Assembly: GCA_965204875.1 (NCBI GenBank)
Contig: OZ242020.1
Coordinates: 1-64,000, forward strand
From: Aldehydirespirator sp965204875
GTDB taxonomy: Bacteria; Actinomycetota; Acidimicrobiia; Acidimicrobiales; Aldehydirespiratoraceae
Length of the DNA stretch: 64,000 bases
Reading direction: 5' to 3'
Position 1 is the first letter of the stretch, and each line of letters begins with the position of its first letter. Positions 39,332-48,720 of this stretch are shown here, piece by piece. Both the position numbers and the translations under genes were made by a program. The notes under the pieces are model-generated. The model had not been told where the DNA came from and did not search any database. It saw only the letters and a program-made list of their open reading frames with translations.

Positions 39332-40529
39332 CCGCCCGCTGCGTGCTCGGCCCGCTGAGAACCTCGCCGAGGATGCCCGCGCCGGCGGCGAGCTGTTGCT
39401 CCGACACGATGAACGGCGGTGCCAGGCGCAGCGCGGTGTCCGTCACGGCATTCACCACGAGGCCCCGCTGCAGGCACGCCGACGCGATCTCCCTGGCCGT
39501 GCGCCCGGCCCGCGCCGTCTCCGACAGTTCGGCTGCCAGCAGCAGGCCCCGGCCCCGCACGCTCTCCACACCGTCGATGTCGCGCAGCAGGCCGGCCAGG
39601 GCGCTGCCGAGGCGCTCGGCCGCCGCGGGCGCGTCCATGGCCACCATGGTGCGCAGCACCGCCCTCGCCGCGGCGAGCGCCAGGGGCTGGCCCGCGAACG
39701 TCGACCCGTGGTCGCCGGGGCTGAAGGCGGCGGCCACCTGTGGCCGGGCCCAGACCGCACCCACTGGCACACCGTTGCCCAGTGCCTTGGCCATGGTCAC
39801 GATGTCGGGCTGGATGCCGGCGTGCTGGTAGCCGAACCACCGGCCCGTGCGGCCGAGGCCGCTCTGTATCTCGTCGAGCACCAGCAGGATCCCCCGCTCG
39901 TCGCACACGGCGCGCACGGCTCGCAGGTAGTCGGCGCCGGCAGCGATCACGCCGCCCTCGCCCTGCACGGTCTCCAGCAGCACCGCGCCCACCGTGGGGT
40001 CGAGCGCGGCGGTGAGCGCGTCGATGTCGTCGAAGGCGACGTGGCGGAACCCGCTGGGCAGCGGCTGGAAGGGCTCGTGCTTCTGGGGCTGCCCGGTGGC
40101 GGCCAGCGCCGCGAGGGTGCGCCCGTGGAACGAGCCGTAAGCGCTCACCACGCCGTGGCGGCCGCGGCCCTGGTACTTGCGGGCGAGCTTGAGGGCGGCC
40201 TCGACCGCCTCCGCTCCGGAGTTCTGGAACAGCACCCGACCCGGATCCGGGTCGCCGCCGGGGCCCTTGCGGACCAACTCGTCGAGCGTGTCGACCACCT
40301 CTGCCGTCGGCTCGTTGGCGAACAGGTTCGACGTGTGGATGAGCGTGGCCGCCTGAGACGCCACGGCCTCGGTGACCGCCGGATGGGCGTGGCCCAGCCC
40401 GGTGACGGCCAGACCGCAAAGCAGGTCGAGGTAGCGGCGTCCCTGATCGTCGATCAGCTCAGCGCCCTCGCCACGCACGAAGGTGACCGGCGGCGTGCCG
40501 TAGTTGTTCATCAGCGCGGCTCTGTTCAC
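39321..40529 (-). CDS. argD: Acetylornithine aminotransferase
   Basis: PLP enzyme of class III transferring an amino group to N-acetylglutamate semialdehyde, 402 residues. Motifs: YLDLLCGLAVTGLGHAHPAV, NSGAEAVEAALKLARKY, GSFHGRTLAALAATGQPQKH, LLVLDEIQSGLGRTGRWFGY (Asp of the PLP pyridine) and IVTMAKALGNGVPVGAVWA (Schiff-base Lys). GTG at 40529 overlaps the argB stop as GTGA. The stop lies in a 29-bp duplication next to argF. Confidence 0.95.
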   Translation of the reverse strand: MNRAALMNNYGTPPVTFVRGEGAELIDDQGRRYLDLLCGLAVTGLGHAHPAVTEAVASQAATLIHTSNLFANEPTAEVVDTLDELVRKGPGGDPDPGRVLFQNSGAEAVEAALKLARKYQGRGRHGVVSAYGSFHGRTLAALAATGQPQKHEPFQPLPSGFRHVAFDDIDALTAALDPTVGAVLLETVQGEGGVIAAGADYLRAVRAVCDERGILLVLDEIQSGLGRTGRWFGYQHAGIQPDIVTMAKALGNGVPVGAVWARPQVAAAFSPGDHGSTFAGQPLALAAARAVLRTMVAMDAPAAAERLGSALAGLLRDIDGVESVRGRGLLLAAELSETARAGRTAREIASACLQRGLVVNAVTDTALRLAPPFIVSEQQLAAGAGILGEVLSGPSTQRAGGQ

Positions 40530-41620
40530 GTTTGCACCTCCGGTGTGCCGGCCGATCCGTCGAGGGTGCCCGTGGCCGCGGCGTTCGGAGGCGCCGGTTC
40601 GCGAGCCGCGCCGGCGGTGAGTGTGCCGGCGGCGGGCTCCCCGGCGGTGAGTGTGCCAGCGGCGAAATCCCCGGCGGTGATCATCGTGCCGATGCCGGCG
40701 TCGGTGAACAGTTCCAGCAGCACGGCGTGTGGGATCCGCCCGTCGAGCATGTGGGCCGATGCGGCCCCCTGGCGCACCGCGTCCACGCAGGCCCTGGCCT
40801 TGGGGATCATCCCGCCGCTCACCGATCCCGCGGCGATCATGGCCTCCACCTCGGCGACTGTGGCCCGGCCCACCAGAGACGACACCTCCGAAGCATCGGC
40901 GAGCAGGCCGGGCACGTCCGTGAGGTAGACGGCCTTGGCAGCGCCCAGCGCTCCGGCCAGAGCCGCGGCCATGGTGTCGGCGTTGATGTTGTAGGCCTGA
41001 CCGTCGGCCCCGGCTCCGATGGAGGAGACGACGGGGACGATCTCCTCGGCGAGGAGCCGCTCGATGACGCCGGGGCGCACCTCTGCGACATCGCCGACGA
41101 AGCCGAGTTCGGGGTCCCGGGGCGCGGCGGTCACGAGGTGACCGTCCTCGCCGGAGAGGCCCAGTGCGGCTCCGCCGCTGGCGTTGACCGCGCTCACGAT
41201 CCGGCGCCCGACCTTGCCGACCAGCACCATCCTCACCACGTCGAGCGTCTCGGCGTCGGTGACCCGCAGGCCGTCGCGGAACTCGCTCTGCTTTCCGAGC
41301 CGCGCCAGGTGCTCACCGATCTGGGGCCCGCCGCCGTGCACCACCACGGGCTGGAGTCCGACGGAGCGCACCAGCACGATGTCGCGGGCGAAGGAGTCCG
41401 CCAGATCGGGATCGACCATGGCGTGGCCGCCGTACTTGATGACCACGACCGCGCCACGGAAGCGCCGGATGTAGGGCAGTGCCTCCACCAGCGCCCGCGC
41501 CCGCAACTCCGGCTCGAAGCCCTGCGAGGCGGCAGCCGATCGGGAAGCGCCAGCCTCATCGGACGCAACGGTCGAACCGAGCGCGGCAGCCTTGCCGGGC
41601 GCGGCGGCCGGGCCGGTCAT
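40526..41620 (-). CDS. argB: Acetylglutamate kinase
   Basis: Phosphorylates N-acetylglutamate, 364 residues. Core motifs: AVVVIKYGGHAMVDPDLADS, GLQPVVVHGGGPQIGEHLAR, LSGEDGHLVTA, NINADTMAAALAGALGAAKA and GGMIPKARACVDAVRQGAAS. It is longer than usual at both ends: a 45-residue Ala/Ser-rich N-terminus and a C-terminal tail of ten-residue TAG(D/E)xAAGTL repeats encoded by 30-bp DNA repeats. ATG at 41620 overlaps the argJ stop (ATGA). Confidence 0.94.
   Translation of the reverse strand: MTGPAAAPGKAAALGSTVASDEAGASRSAAASQGFEPELRARALVEALPYIRRFRGAVVVIKYGGHAMVDPDLADSFARDIVLVRSVGLQPVVVHGGGPQIGEHLARLGKQSEFRDGLRVTDAETLDVVRMVLVGKVGRRIVSAVNASGGAALGLSGEDGHLVTAAPRDPELGFVGDVAEVRPGVIERLLAEEIVPVVSSIGAGADGQAYNINADTMAAALAGALGAAKAVYLTDVPGLLADASEVSSLVGRATVAEVEAMIAAGSVSGGMIPKARACVDAVRQGAASAHMLDGRIPHAVLLELFTDAGIGTMITAGDFAAGTLTAGEPAAGTLTAGAAREPAPPNAAATGTLDGSAGTPEVQT
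40611..40680. repeat. 30-bp tandem repeats at the argB 3' end
   Basis: CCGGCGGTGAGTGTGCCGGC GGCGGGCTCC at 40611-40640, a copy with four changes at 40641-40670 and the first ten bases again at 40671-40680. They are in frame and add TAG.xAAGTL units to ArgB just before the argD start. Confidence 0.93.
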
Positions 41621-42846
41621 GTGCGGTACCCGGCGTTGATGTCGATGTAGCCGTGGGTGAGATCGCAGGTCCAGACCGTGGCCCGGCCGCCTCCCACGCC
41701 CACGTCCACGCGCAGCTCGATCTCGCTGCCTCGCAGGTGCTCGGTCGCCCGCGCCTCGCTGTAGCCCGGCCGGCGCACGCCATGCTCGGCACACTGCTCG
41801 TCGCCGATCCAGATGCAGAGCCGGTCGCGCTCGGCGCGCTGGCCGGCCTTGCCGACCGCCGCCACGATGCGTCCCCAGTTGGCGTCCGAGGCGGCCAGGG
41901 CGGTCTTCACCAGCGGCGAGTCGGCCACGGCCCGGGCGATGCGCTCGGCCGCACCGTCGTTCTCGGCGCCGCTGACGGTGACGGCCACGAACTTCGAGGC
42001 GCCCTCGCCGTCGCGCACGATCTGATGGGCGAGGTCCAGCGTCACAGCGTCAAGCGCCCGGCGGAAGGCCCCGGCGTGCTGCTCAGCGCTCGTGCCCGAC
42101 GCTCCGGTCGCGGCGAGCAGCACGGTGTCGCTGGTGGACGTGTCGGAGTCGACGGTGATGCGGTTGAAGCTCGCGGCCACCGACGCGGCCAGGCACTCCT
42201 GAGTCCTGTGCGCTCCGGCGGACAGGTCGGTGAAGACGAAGGCCAGCATCGTGGCCATGTCCGGCGCGATCATGCCGCTGCCCTTGGCGATGCCCACGAC
42301 GTGCGCGCCGGTGTCGCCCACCGCGGCCCATGCCCCCTTCGGGAAGGTGTCGGTGGTGCCGATGGCGGCTGCCGCGGCCTCGAAGGCGGAGCTGCCGGGA
42401 TGCGACAGGCCCGCAACGAGCGCCGGCAGGGCGGCCTCGATGCGCTCTACCGGCAACTCCTCGCCGATCACGCCGGTGGAGGCGATCAGCACCTCGCTCG
42501 GATGCGTGCCGAGGGCCGCAGCCAGGGACTCGGCCGTGCGCCGGGCGGCGGCATGCCCGGCCGCACCGGTGAAGGCGTTGGCGTTGCCTGAGTTGACGAT
42601 CACGGCCCGGCCGGCTCCCCCGCTGGCGGCCAGCGCCTCCCGGCACCAGTCCACCGGCGCGGCGGCGCATAGCGACCGGGTGAACACGCCGGCCACGGTG
42701 GTGCCGGGCGCGAGCTCTGCCAGCATCAGGTCGTCTCGACCCGAGCGGCGGATCCCGGCGGCGACGCTGCTGAGCCGCAACCCGCCCACGGCGGGCAAGG
42801 CCGGGAATGCCTCGGGAGCGAGTGGGGAGATCGGGGCGGCGGGCAT
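41617..42846 (-). CDS. argJ: Bifunctional ornithine acetyltransferase/N-acetylglutamate synthase
   Basis: Self-cleaving enzyme that recycles the acetyl group from acetylornithine to glutamate, 409 residues. The autoproteolysis site is AKGSGMIAPDMATMLAFVFT (cleavage before the Thr of MATML). Other motifs are VIVNSGNANAFTGAAGHAAA, STGVIGEELPVERIEAALP and DSDTSTSDTVLLAATG. The C-terminus NWGRIVAAVGKAG ... DLTHGYIDINAGYRT is standard. ATG at 42846 (MPAAPISPLAPEAF) gives a normal start, 14 bases after the argC stop. Confidence 0.95.
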   Translation of the reverse strand: MPAAPISPLAPEAFPALPAVGGLRLSSVAAGIRRSGRDDLMLAELAPGTTVAGVFTRSLCAAAPVDWCREALAASGGAGRAVIVNSGNANAFTGAAGHAAARRTAESLAAALGTHPSEVLIASTGVIGEELPVERIEAALPALVAGLSHPGSSAFEAAAAAIGTTDTFPKGAWAAVGDTGAHVVGIAKGSGMIAPDMATMLAFVFTDLSAGAHRTQECLAASVAASFNRITVDSDTSTSDTVLLAATGASGTSAEQHAGAFRRALDAVTLDLAHQIVRDGEGASKFVAVTVSGAENDGAAERIARAVADSPLVKTALAASDANWGRIVAAVGKAGQRAERDRLCIWIGDEQCAEHGVRRPGYSEARATEHLRGSEIELRVDVGVGGGRATVWTCDLTHGYIDINAGYRT

Positions 42847-42860
42847 CACAGCCACCGCCT

Positions 42861-43895
42861 CTAGGGGTAGACCCCGGCTGCGGCGAGCCCGGCGGTCTCG
42901 GTGATGCCCAGAGCGAGGTTGGCGCACTGCACGGCCTGGCCCGACGCCCCCTTCATCAGGTTGTCCAGAGCCGAGATCACCATCACCCACCCGGTGCGCT
43001 GATCGGCCCTGGCCGTCATGTGGACGCTGTTTGATCCCAGCGTCGCCTTGGTGGAGGGCGAGCGCTCGCTCACCACCACGAAGGGCTCGCTCTCGTAGGC
43101 CGCGGCCAGCAGGCCGAGCACCTCGTCGGTGCTCGTCGCACTGGTGGGCCGGGCGTAGCAGGTCGCAAGGATCCCCCGGTTCATGGGGGCCAGATGTGGG
43201 GTGAACAGCACCTGCACATCAGTGCGGGCGTGGCGGGTCAGCGCCATCTCGATCTCGGGTGTGTGGCGATGCCTCAGCAGGCCGTAGGCACAGAAGTCCT
43301 CGTCCACCGCGCAGAACGAGGTGTGCGGCTTGGGCGGCCGGCCCGCGCCCGACACCCCGCTGGCCGCGTCGATCACCATCCCCGAGGGCTCGACGGCCCC
43401 GGCGGCCACGAGCGGGGCCAGCGCCAGCGCCGCAGCGGTCACGTAGCAGCCGGGCGCGGCGACCAGCCGGGCGCCGCTGATCTCGTCGCGGAACAGCTCC
43501 GGCAGGCCGAACACGAACTCGTCTAGCAGTTCCGCAGCGGAGTGCTCCGCGCCGTACCAGTCCGGGTACAGGCCGGGATCATCCAATCTGAAGTCGGCGG
43601 CCAGATCCACGATGCAGCCGGCGTCGTCGCGCAGATCGCCTGCGAGGGACTGCGACGCGCCGTGCGGCAGGGCACAGAAGGCCAGGTCGCAACCGGCGGC
43701 CGCGCCGGGCTCGTAGGGCACGAAGCGGGTGCGCGGGTAGGCGGCGGCCAGGCTCGGGTAGACCTCGGCCACGGCCTGGCCCGCCATCGAGTCGCCCGTA
43801 GCCAGCACCACCTCGAGGTCGGGGTGCGACGCGCAGATCCTCAAGAGCTCCGCGCCGGTGAACCCCGATGCGCCGACGATGGCAACCTTGTGCAT
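42861..43895 (-). CDS. argC: N-acetyl-gamma-glutamyl-phosphate reductase
   Basis: NADPH-dependent reductase, first gene of the arg cluster, 344 residues. It begins MHKVAIVGASGFTGAELLRI (NADP-binding Rossmann motif). The catalytic cysteine is in LVAAPGCYVTAAALALAPL, and the active-site His lies in LFTPHLAPMNRGILATCYA. The start ATG at 43895 has no Shine-Dalgarno sequence. A promoter-like -35/-10 pair places transcription start at the ATG, so the message is probably leaderless. Confidence 0.95.
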   Translation of the reverse strand: MHKVAIVGASGFTGAELLRICASHPDLEVVLATGDSMAGQAVAEVYPSLAAAYPRTRFVPYEPGAAAGCDLAFCALPHGASQSLAGDLRDDAGCIVDLAADFRLDDPGLYPDWYGAEHSAAELLDEFVFGLPELFRDEISGARLVAAPGCYVTAAALALAPLVAAGAVEPSGMVIDAASGVSGAGRPPKPHTSFCAVDEDFCAYGLLRHRHTPEIEMALTRHARTDVQVLFTPHLAPMNRGILATCYARPTSATSTDEVLGLLAAAYESEPFVVVSERSPSTKATLGSNSVHMTARADQRTGWVMVISALDNLMKGASGQAVQCANLALGITETAGLAAAGVYP

Positions 43896-43901
43896 AGCGC
43901 T

Positions 43902-43930
43902 ACTCTAGCCAAGTCCGCCGTCTGATGCAA
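43902..43930 (-). promoter_or_regulatory. argC promoter with possible ArgR site
   Basis: On the minus strand TTGCAT (43930-43925), a 17-base spacer and TAGAGT (43907-43902) are followed by AGCGCT and the argC ATG. An imperfect palindrome AACTGCAATATTGTGCGAA (43962-43944) and the TTGCAT itself resemble ARG-box half-sites (TGCA), so ArgR could cover the -35. Confidence 0.55.
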
Positions 43931-44057
43931 CTCTGCGCGAGATTTCGCACAATATTGCAGTTCCGGCCGGCCTGTGGCGCTGCGCTTGCATGGGTGAGGC
44001 TGCCCCTCCGGCGTCGGGCTTGACGAACACCGGCACCGCCCGAGCCTGCGCGAACGC

Positions 44058-46550
44058 CTACTCCCTGAGGCCGACCTTCAGGCGGCGGGCTGCCTCTTCG
44101 ATGCAGCGCCGGCGGGCCTCGGCCACCTCGGCGTCGGTGAGGGTCCGATCGCTCGCCTGGAACCGCAGGCGGAAAGCAAGGCTGCGCGAGCCCTCGGGCA
44201 CGCCCGGACCCCGGTAGACGTCGAACAACTTCAAGCCGGCGAGCAGCTCGCCGCCCGCGGAGCGCAGCGAGCGCTCCAGCCGGCCGGCGGCCACACCGTC
44301 GGGGACGACGAAGGCGAGGTCCACATCGCTGGGCGGGTACTTGCTGGCGGGGCGGTAGCGCCGCCGAGCCCTCGGGCCACCGACCACCTCGCCGAGATCT
44401 AGCTGCAGCCAGGCCACCCTGCCCGCCACACCGCAGGCGTCGAGGACACCGGGCGCGATCTCGCCCACCGCACCGCGCACCCTGCCGGCGACCGCCACCT
44501 CGGCTGAGCGGGTCGGGTGCAGCCCGGCCAGCTCGACCGCCCGCAACTCGACCGGCGGCAGAGCCAGCGAGTCCGCGAGCAGGTCGAGCACCGCGACGGC
44601 TGCGGGCGCCTCGGTGCCCGACAGGGCCACTGCCAGGAACTCCCGCTCGTCGGGCAGCATCTGGCCCTGAGGTGGCGGCAGGAAGACATGACCGATCTCG
44701 AAGAAACGCACGTCGCCGTTGAAGTGGCGCTGGTTGTGGGCCACCGCCCGCAGAAGTCCCGGCATCAGCGAGGTCCGCAACACCGACTCGCTGTCGTCCA
44801 CCGGGTTCGAGAGGGTGACGCCGTCCTCGGGCAGGCCCACGGCCGCCAGGGCGCCGGGCGCCACGAACGGCATCGGCTGGGCCTCGTAGCAGCCTGCCCC
44901 CACCAGCACCTCGCGCACGCCGCGCCTGTCCCTCTGGTAGGGCGACAACCCACCAGCCCCCTTGCCGGTCGGCACCGTGCGCTCGATGTTCTCGTAGCCG
45001 TGGAGGCGGGCCACCTCCTCGGCGATGTCCGTCTCGGTGGCGGTGTCCCATCGCCAGGTCGGGATCGTCACCTCGAGCAAGGTGATCTCGCCGATACCAC
45101 GCTCGCCGCCATCACCGCTACCGGCGCCGGCACCGGGCCCGACGCCATCAGAGTCCTCGGCCTCGCCACGGCCGCTGCCGTCGGAACCGCCCGAGCCGGT
45201 GCCGCTGGAGAGCTGTGCTCCGAAACCGATCGAGCGCAGGTGCTCGGCCATCTGCTGCGCGCTCAGGCTTGTGCCCAGCAGCCCGTTGACCCGCGCCGGC
45301 CGCACCCGCAGGGGCGCCCGGTCCGGAAGGTCGCCCCGCTCATCGAGCATCCCCGGCGCGAGCTGTGCGCCGGACTGCGCGGCCAGCCAGGCGAAGCGGT
45401 TCATGCAGCGGTCGAGGTTGCTGCCCCAGTCGGTTCCCCGGCGGAAGCGCGTCGACGCCTCGCTGGCGAGGTTGAGCCGCTTCACCGTGCGCGAGATCGA
45501 CGGTGGGTCCCACCAGGCCATCTCCACCAGCACCTCGGTGGTTGCCGGACCGATCTCGGTGGAGGCGCCCCCCATGACGCCGGCGATGCCGATGACCTCG
45601 TCGTCGCCGTCCGCGATCACGCCGTCGCCAGGCGCGAGCGTGCGGCGGGTGCCGTCGAGGGTGACCAGCGTCTCGCCGTGGCGGGCTCGGCGCACCCGCA
45701 GCATGCCGCCGCTCACTCGGGCCAGGTCGAAGGTGTGGCTGGGCTGGCCCAGCTCGAGCATCACGTAGTTGGAGATGTCGACGATGCTGTTGATGGGGCG
45801 CATGCCGAGCGCCGTGAGCCGGTTCGCCAGCCACGGCGGCGACGACCCGACCTTGACGTTGCGAAGCACCCGTGCGCCGAACCGCCCGCAGAGCGTGGGA
45901 TCGACGATCTCTGCGGAGGCAGCGACGCCGGCGGCCTCGCCGCTCTCTGGAGTGGTCCAGTCCGGCGGCTCGAACTCCACGCCCAGACCTGCCGCGAGGT
46001 CGCGGGCGACTCCCATCACCGACATGGCGTCGGGCCGGTTGGCGCCGACATCAAGGTCCCACAGCACGTCGGCCTGCAAGCCGATCGCCTCGGCCAGGGG
46101 CGTTCCGGCAGGCGCGGCGGCAACGGTGCGCTCGTTGAGGATCATGATGCCCTCGGCGTCGTCGCCCAGCGCCAGCTCGGCGGCCGAGCAGCACATTCCC
46201 TCCGAAACCTGGCCCCGCAGCCGGCGGCGGGCTATCTCCATCCCGCCCGGCATCACCGTGCCGACCCGCGCCAGCGGCACGAGGTCTCCCACGGCCATGT
46301 TGAACGCCCCGCAGCACACCTGCAGGGTCGCGCCGGAGCCGTCGTCCACCTCCACCAGGTGGATCCGGTCGGCGTCGGGATGGGGCCGCAGGTCCAGCAC
46401 CCGGCCCAGCACCACGCCGTCGGGCACCGACCCGGTGACCGTCATCTCCTCGACGGTCAGGCCCAGAGCACTGAGCCGGTCGCTCAGCACCGCCGGATCG
46501 CCCTCGATTCCGGGCGCGAACTCCCGCAGCCACGACAGCAGCACCTTCAT
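44058..46550 (-). CDS. pheT: Phenylalanyl-tRNA synthetase beta subunit
   Basis: 830-residue structural/editing subunit of PheRS. Order: N-terminal EMAP-type tRNA-binding domain (VVLGRVLDLRPHPDADRIHL), B3/B4 editing domain (GARVLRNVKVGSSPPWLANR; SIVDISNYVMLELGQPSHTF), B5 (RVNGLLGTSLSAQQMAEHLR), a catalytic-like domain (GYENIERTVPTGKG; VDDSESVLRTSLMPGLL) and a C-terminal FDX-ACB domain (YRPASKYPPSDVDLAFVVPD). An unusual Gly/Ser/Asp-rich insert of about 40 residues (around 440-480) interrupts B5. Start ATG 46550, 78 bases after pheS. Confidence 0.95.
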   Translation of the reverse strand: MKVLLSWLREFAPGIEGDPAVLSDRLSALGLTVEEMTVTGSVPDGVVLGRVLDLRPHPDADRIHLVEVDDGSGATLQVCCGAFNMAVGDLVPLARVGTVMPGGMEIARRRLRGQVSEGMCCSAAELALGDDAEGIMILNERTVAAAPAGTPLAEAIGLQADVLWDLDVGANRPDAMSVMGVARDLAAGLGVEFEPPDWTTPESGEAAGVAASAEIVDPTLCGRFGARVLRNVKVGSSPPWLANRLTALGMRPINSIVDISNYVMLELGQPSHTFDLARVSGGMLRVRRARHGETLVTLDGTRRTLAPGDGVIADGDDEVIGIAGVMGGASTEIGPATTEVLVEMAWWDPPSISRTVKRLNLASEASTRFRRGTDWGSNLDRCMNRFAWLAAQSGAQLAPGMLDERGDLPDRAPLRVRPARVNGLLGTSLSAQQMAEHLRSIGFGAQLSSGTGSGGSDGSGRGEAEDSDGVGPGAGAGSGDGGERGIGEITLLEVTIPTWRWDTATETDIAEEVARLHGYENIERTVPTGKGAGGLSPYQRDRRGVREVLVGAGCYEAQPMPFVAPGALAAVGLPEDGVTLSNPVDDSESVLRTSLMPGLLRAVAHNQRHFNGDVRFFEIGHVFLPPPQGQMLPDEREFLAVALSGTEAPAAVAVLDLLADSLALPPVELRAVELAGLHPTRSAEVAVAGRVRGAVGEIAPGVLDACGVAGRVAWLQLDLGEVVGGPRARRRYRPASKYPPSDVDLAFVVPDGVAAGRLERSLRSAGGELLAGLKLFDVYRGPGVPEGSRSLAFRLRFQASDRTLTDAEVAEARRRCIEEAARRLKVGLRE

Positions 46551-46628
46551 GGCGGGCTCGTCCTGGCGTTCACACCCGCCCCCACGGTCCGCTCGCCCTC
46601 ACGTTCACTTCCCGCATCCCCTGACGGG

Positions 46629-47627
46629 CTAGAACTGGCGCAGGAAGCGGACATCGTTGTTGACGAACTCGCGGATGTCGTCGATCTCGTGGCGCAGCAC
46701 CGCCAGGCGATCTATGCCGAACCCGAAGGCGAAGCCCTGCCACTGCTCGGGATCGATACCGCAGTTGCGCAGCACGTTCGGGTGCACCATGCCGCAGCCG
46801 CCCAACTCCAGCCACGAACCGTCGGGTCGCGAGATGTCGAACTCGGCCGAGGGCTCGGTGAAAGGGAAGTAGGAGGGGCGCAGGCGGCTTTTCACCTCCC
46901 CCCCGAAGAACGCCCTGACGAAGGCGTCGATGGTTCCGGCGAGGTCGCCCATGGTGATGTTCCGGTCGATCACCAGGCCCTCGATCTGGTTGAAGGCGGG
47001 CAGGTGGGTGGCGTCGGCCGTGTCGGTCCGGAAGGTTCGGCCCGGCGCCACGATGTATATGGGGGGCTCGCGCCTCTCCATCACCCGGATCTGCACGGGC
47101 GAGGTGTGTGACCGCAGCATCACCTGCTCGGGCTCGCCGAGATTGACGAAGATCGTGTCGAAGCTGCCCCGCGCCGGATGCCAGTCGGGGATGTTGAGAG
47201 CCTCGAAGTTGTACCAGGCGGTCTCCACCTCGGGCCCCTCGGCCACGGTGAAGCCCATCGACACGAACACGTCCTCGAGGCGGTCGCGGGCCTGGGTCAC
47301 CGGGTGCAGGCGGCCGCGGGCAAGGGGTTGGAGCCGCTCGGTGAGGTCGAGGCGCTCGGCCTTGTAGCGGGCCGCCAAGCTCTTGGCCGTGAGCTGTTCC
47401 CGGGCCGCGGCAATCGAAGCCTCGACGACGCGGCGCACCTCATTGAGCTGCCTGCCGGCCTCGGCCCGCTCGCTGGGGTCTAGGTCGGCTATCGCTCGCT
47501 TGGCCGCCGCGAGGTCGGACCGCCGGCCAAGCAGCTCTCGCTCGGCTGTGTCGACAGCCTCGAGGTCGCCGGCTTCCACTAGGCGGGCAGTCAGGCCGGG
47601 CGCGGCCTTCTCGAACTCGGCAAGCAT
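46629..47627 (-). CDS. pheS: Phenylalanyl-tRNA synthetase alpha subunit
   Basis: Class II catalytic subunit, 332 residues. The N-terminal coiled coil (residues 1-90) binds tRNA-Phe. The catalytic domain begins HPVTQARDRLEDVFVSMGFT with motif 2 RTFRTDTADATHLPAFNQIE and motif 3 GFAFGFGIDRLAVLRHEIDD. The 78-base gap to pheT has a weak repeat (GTGAACG...AGG.CGAGC twice, period 35). No T-box or attenuator was recognised upstream. Confidence 0.96.
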   Translation of the reverse strand: MLAEFEKAAPGLTARLVEAGDLEAVDTAERELLGRRSDLAAAKRAIADLDPSERAEAGRQLNEVRRVVEASIAAAREQLTAKSLAARYKAERLDLTERLQPLARGRLHPVTQARDRLEDVFVSMGFTVAEGPEVETAWYNFEALNIPDWHPARGSFDTIFVNLGEPEQVMLRSHTSPVQIRVMERREPPIYIVAPGRTFRTDTADATHLPAFNQIEGLVIDRNITMGDLAGTIDAFVRAFFGGEVKSRLRPSYFPFTEPSAEFDISRPDGSWLELGGCGMVHPNVLRNCGIDPEQWQGFAFGFGIDRLAVLRHEIDDIREFVNNDVRFLRQF

Positions 47628-47880
47628 CCCGGAAGGCTACGGCGCAGCGCAACCAGTCCAGTCGAGTCTCCCCCCTCGCGGTCCCACACTGTGTTTCGCC
47701 GCGGCCAGTCAACCCGGCACTCCCCACGGGCGTCATCCATCGCAGCACACGAACGAGCCGTGATCGCTATGACGAGGGCCGAATCCGCGGCGGTTCCCTT
47801 GACGGTGCCCCGTCACCGGACGCGAGATGGACCCTGGCCGTTGGCTGTGAACGCTGCGGCGAGCTGGTTTGTGGGCTCTG

Positions 47881-48720
47881 TCAGTTTCGGCGGTTCCGGC
47901 GGTACTCGAAGGCGAGCAGCGTGGCGGCCATGGCAACGTTGAGCGACTCGGTGCCGCCCGCCATGTCGATGCGCACCCAGCAGTCGACCAGATCGTCGAG
48001 CGAGCGATCCAGGCCGCGGGCCTCCGAGCCGACCAGCACCGCCACCGGGCCGCGGTCCGCGGACAGCACGCCCGAGTCGTGCGGCAGGCCCGAACGCACA
48101 TCGGTGGCCACGATGGCCGCGCCCGCGGCCCGCAGCGCCCCGATCGCGTCGGCCGCGTCACGCCTGCGAACGACCGGCACCCGCAGCATCGAGCCCGACG
48201 ACGACCGCACGGCCTTGGGCGCCCACGGGTCGGCGCCACCGACCACCACGACGCACCGGACCGCGCAGGCATGCGCGCTGCGGATGATCGTGCCCACGTT
48301 GCCCGGATCGGCGACGTCGATCAGCACGAGGGCCAGGTCTCCCGCCTCCATGGTCCGGGGAATCCCTGCGTTGGGGCGCTCCGCGATGGCCAGCATGGGC
48401 TGGGGCGTCGTGGCGGGAGCGAGCGAGTCGAACACCCCGTCGGAGATCACAAGCAGCGTGGTCCCAGGGTGCAAGCCTTCCAGCACAGCCTTGACTTCGG
48501 CAGCGTCCAGAGCGCGCTGCGGCACTGCCACCAGCGACGGCTTGATCCCGGCGGCGGCAGCCTCGGCAACGCTGCGAGGCCCTTCGAGGATCGCGTAAGG
48601 GACGGTCGGGCTGCGCTTGCGGATCAGCCGGCGCAACTCGGCGACCCGGCGGTTCCGAGGCCCGAGCGCTGCGCTCTGCGGGCCGCCTATGCGGCGCAGG
48701 CCGTCGGCGCCGGTTGCCAT
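47881..48720 (-). CDS. TrmH/SpoU-family RNA 2'-O-methyltransferase
   Basis: SPOUT-class enzyme of 279 residues that methylates a ribose in rRNA or tRNA. The N-terminal substrate-binding domain contains VPYAILEGPRSVAEAAAAG. The knotted SAM domain shows motif 1 ALVLIDVADPGNVGTIIRSA, motif 2 GPVAVLVGSEARGLDRSL and motif 3 VRIDMAGGTESLNVAMAATL. The position between rplT and pheS is the usual one in actinobacteria (often annotated as 23S rRNA methyltransferase). ATG 48720. Gaps on both sides (about 250 bases each) show no gene. Confidence 0.9.
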   Translation of the reverse strand: MATGADGLRRIGGPQSAALGPRNRRVAELRRLIRKRSPTVPYAILEGPRSVAEAAAAGIKPSLVAVPQRALDAAEVKAVLEGLHPGTTLLVISDGVFDSLAPATTPQPMLAIAERPNAGIPRTMEAGDLALVLIDVADPGNVGTIIRSAHACAVRCVVVVGGADPWAPKAVRSSSGSMLRVPVVRRRDAADAIGALRAAGAAIVATDVRSGLPHDSGVLSADRGPVAVLVGSEARGLDRSLDDLVDCWVRIDMAGGTESLNVAMAATLLAFEYRRNRRN

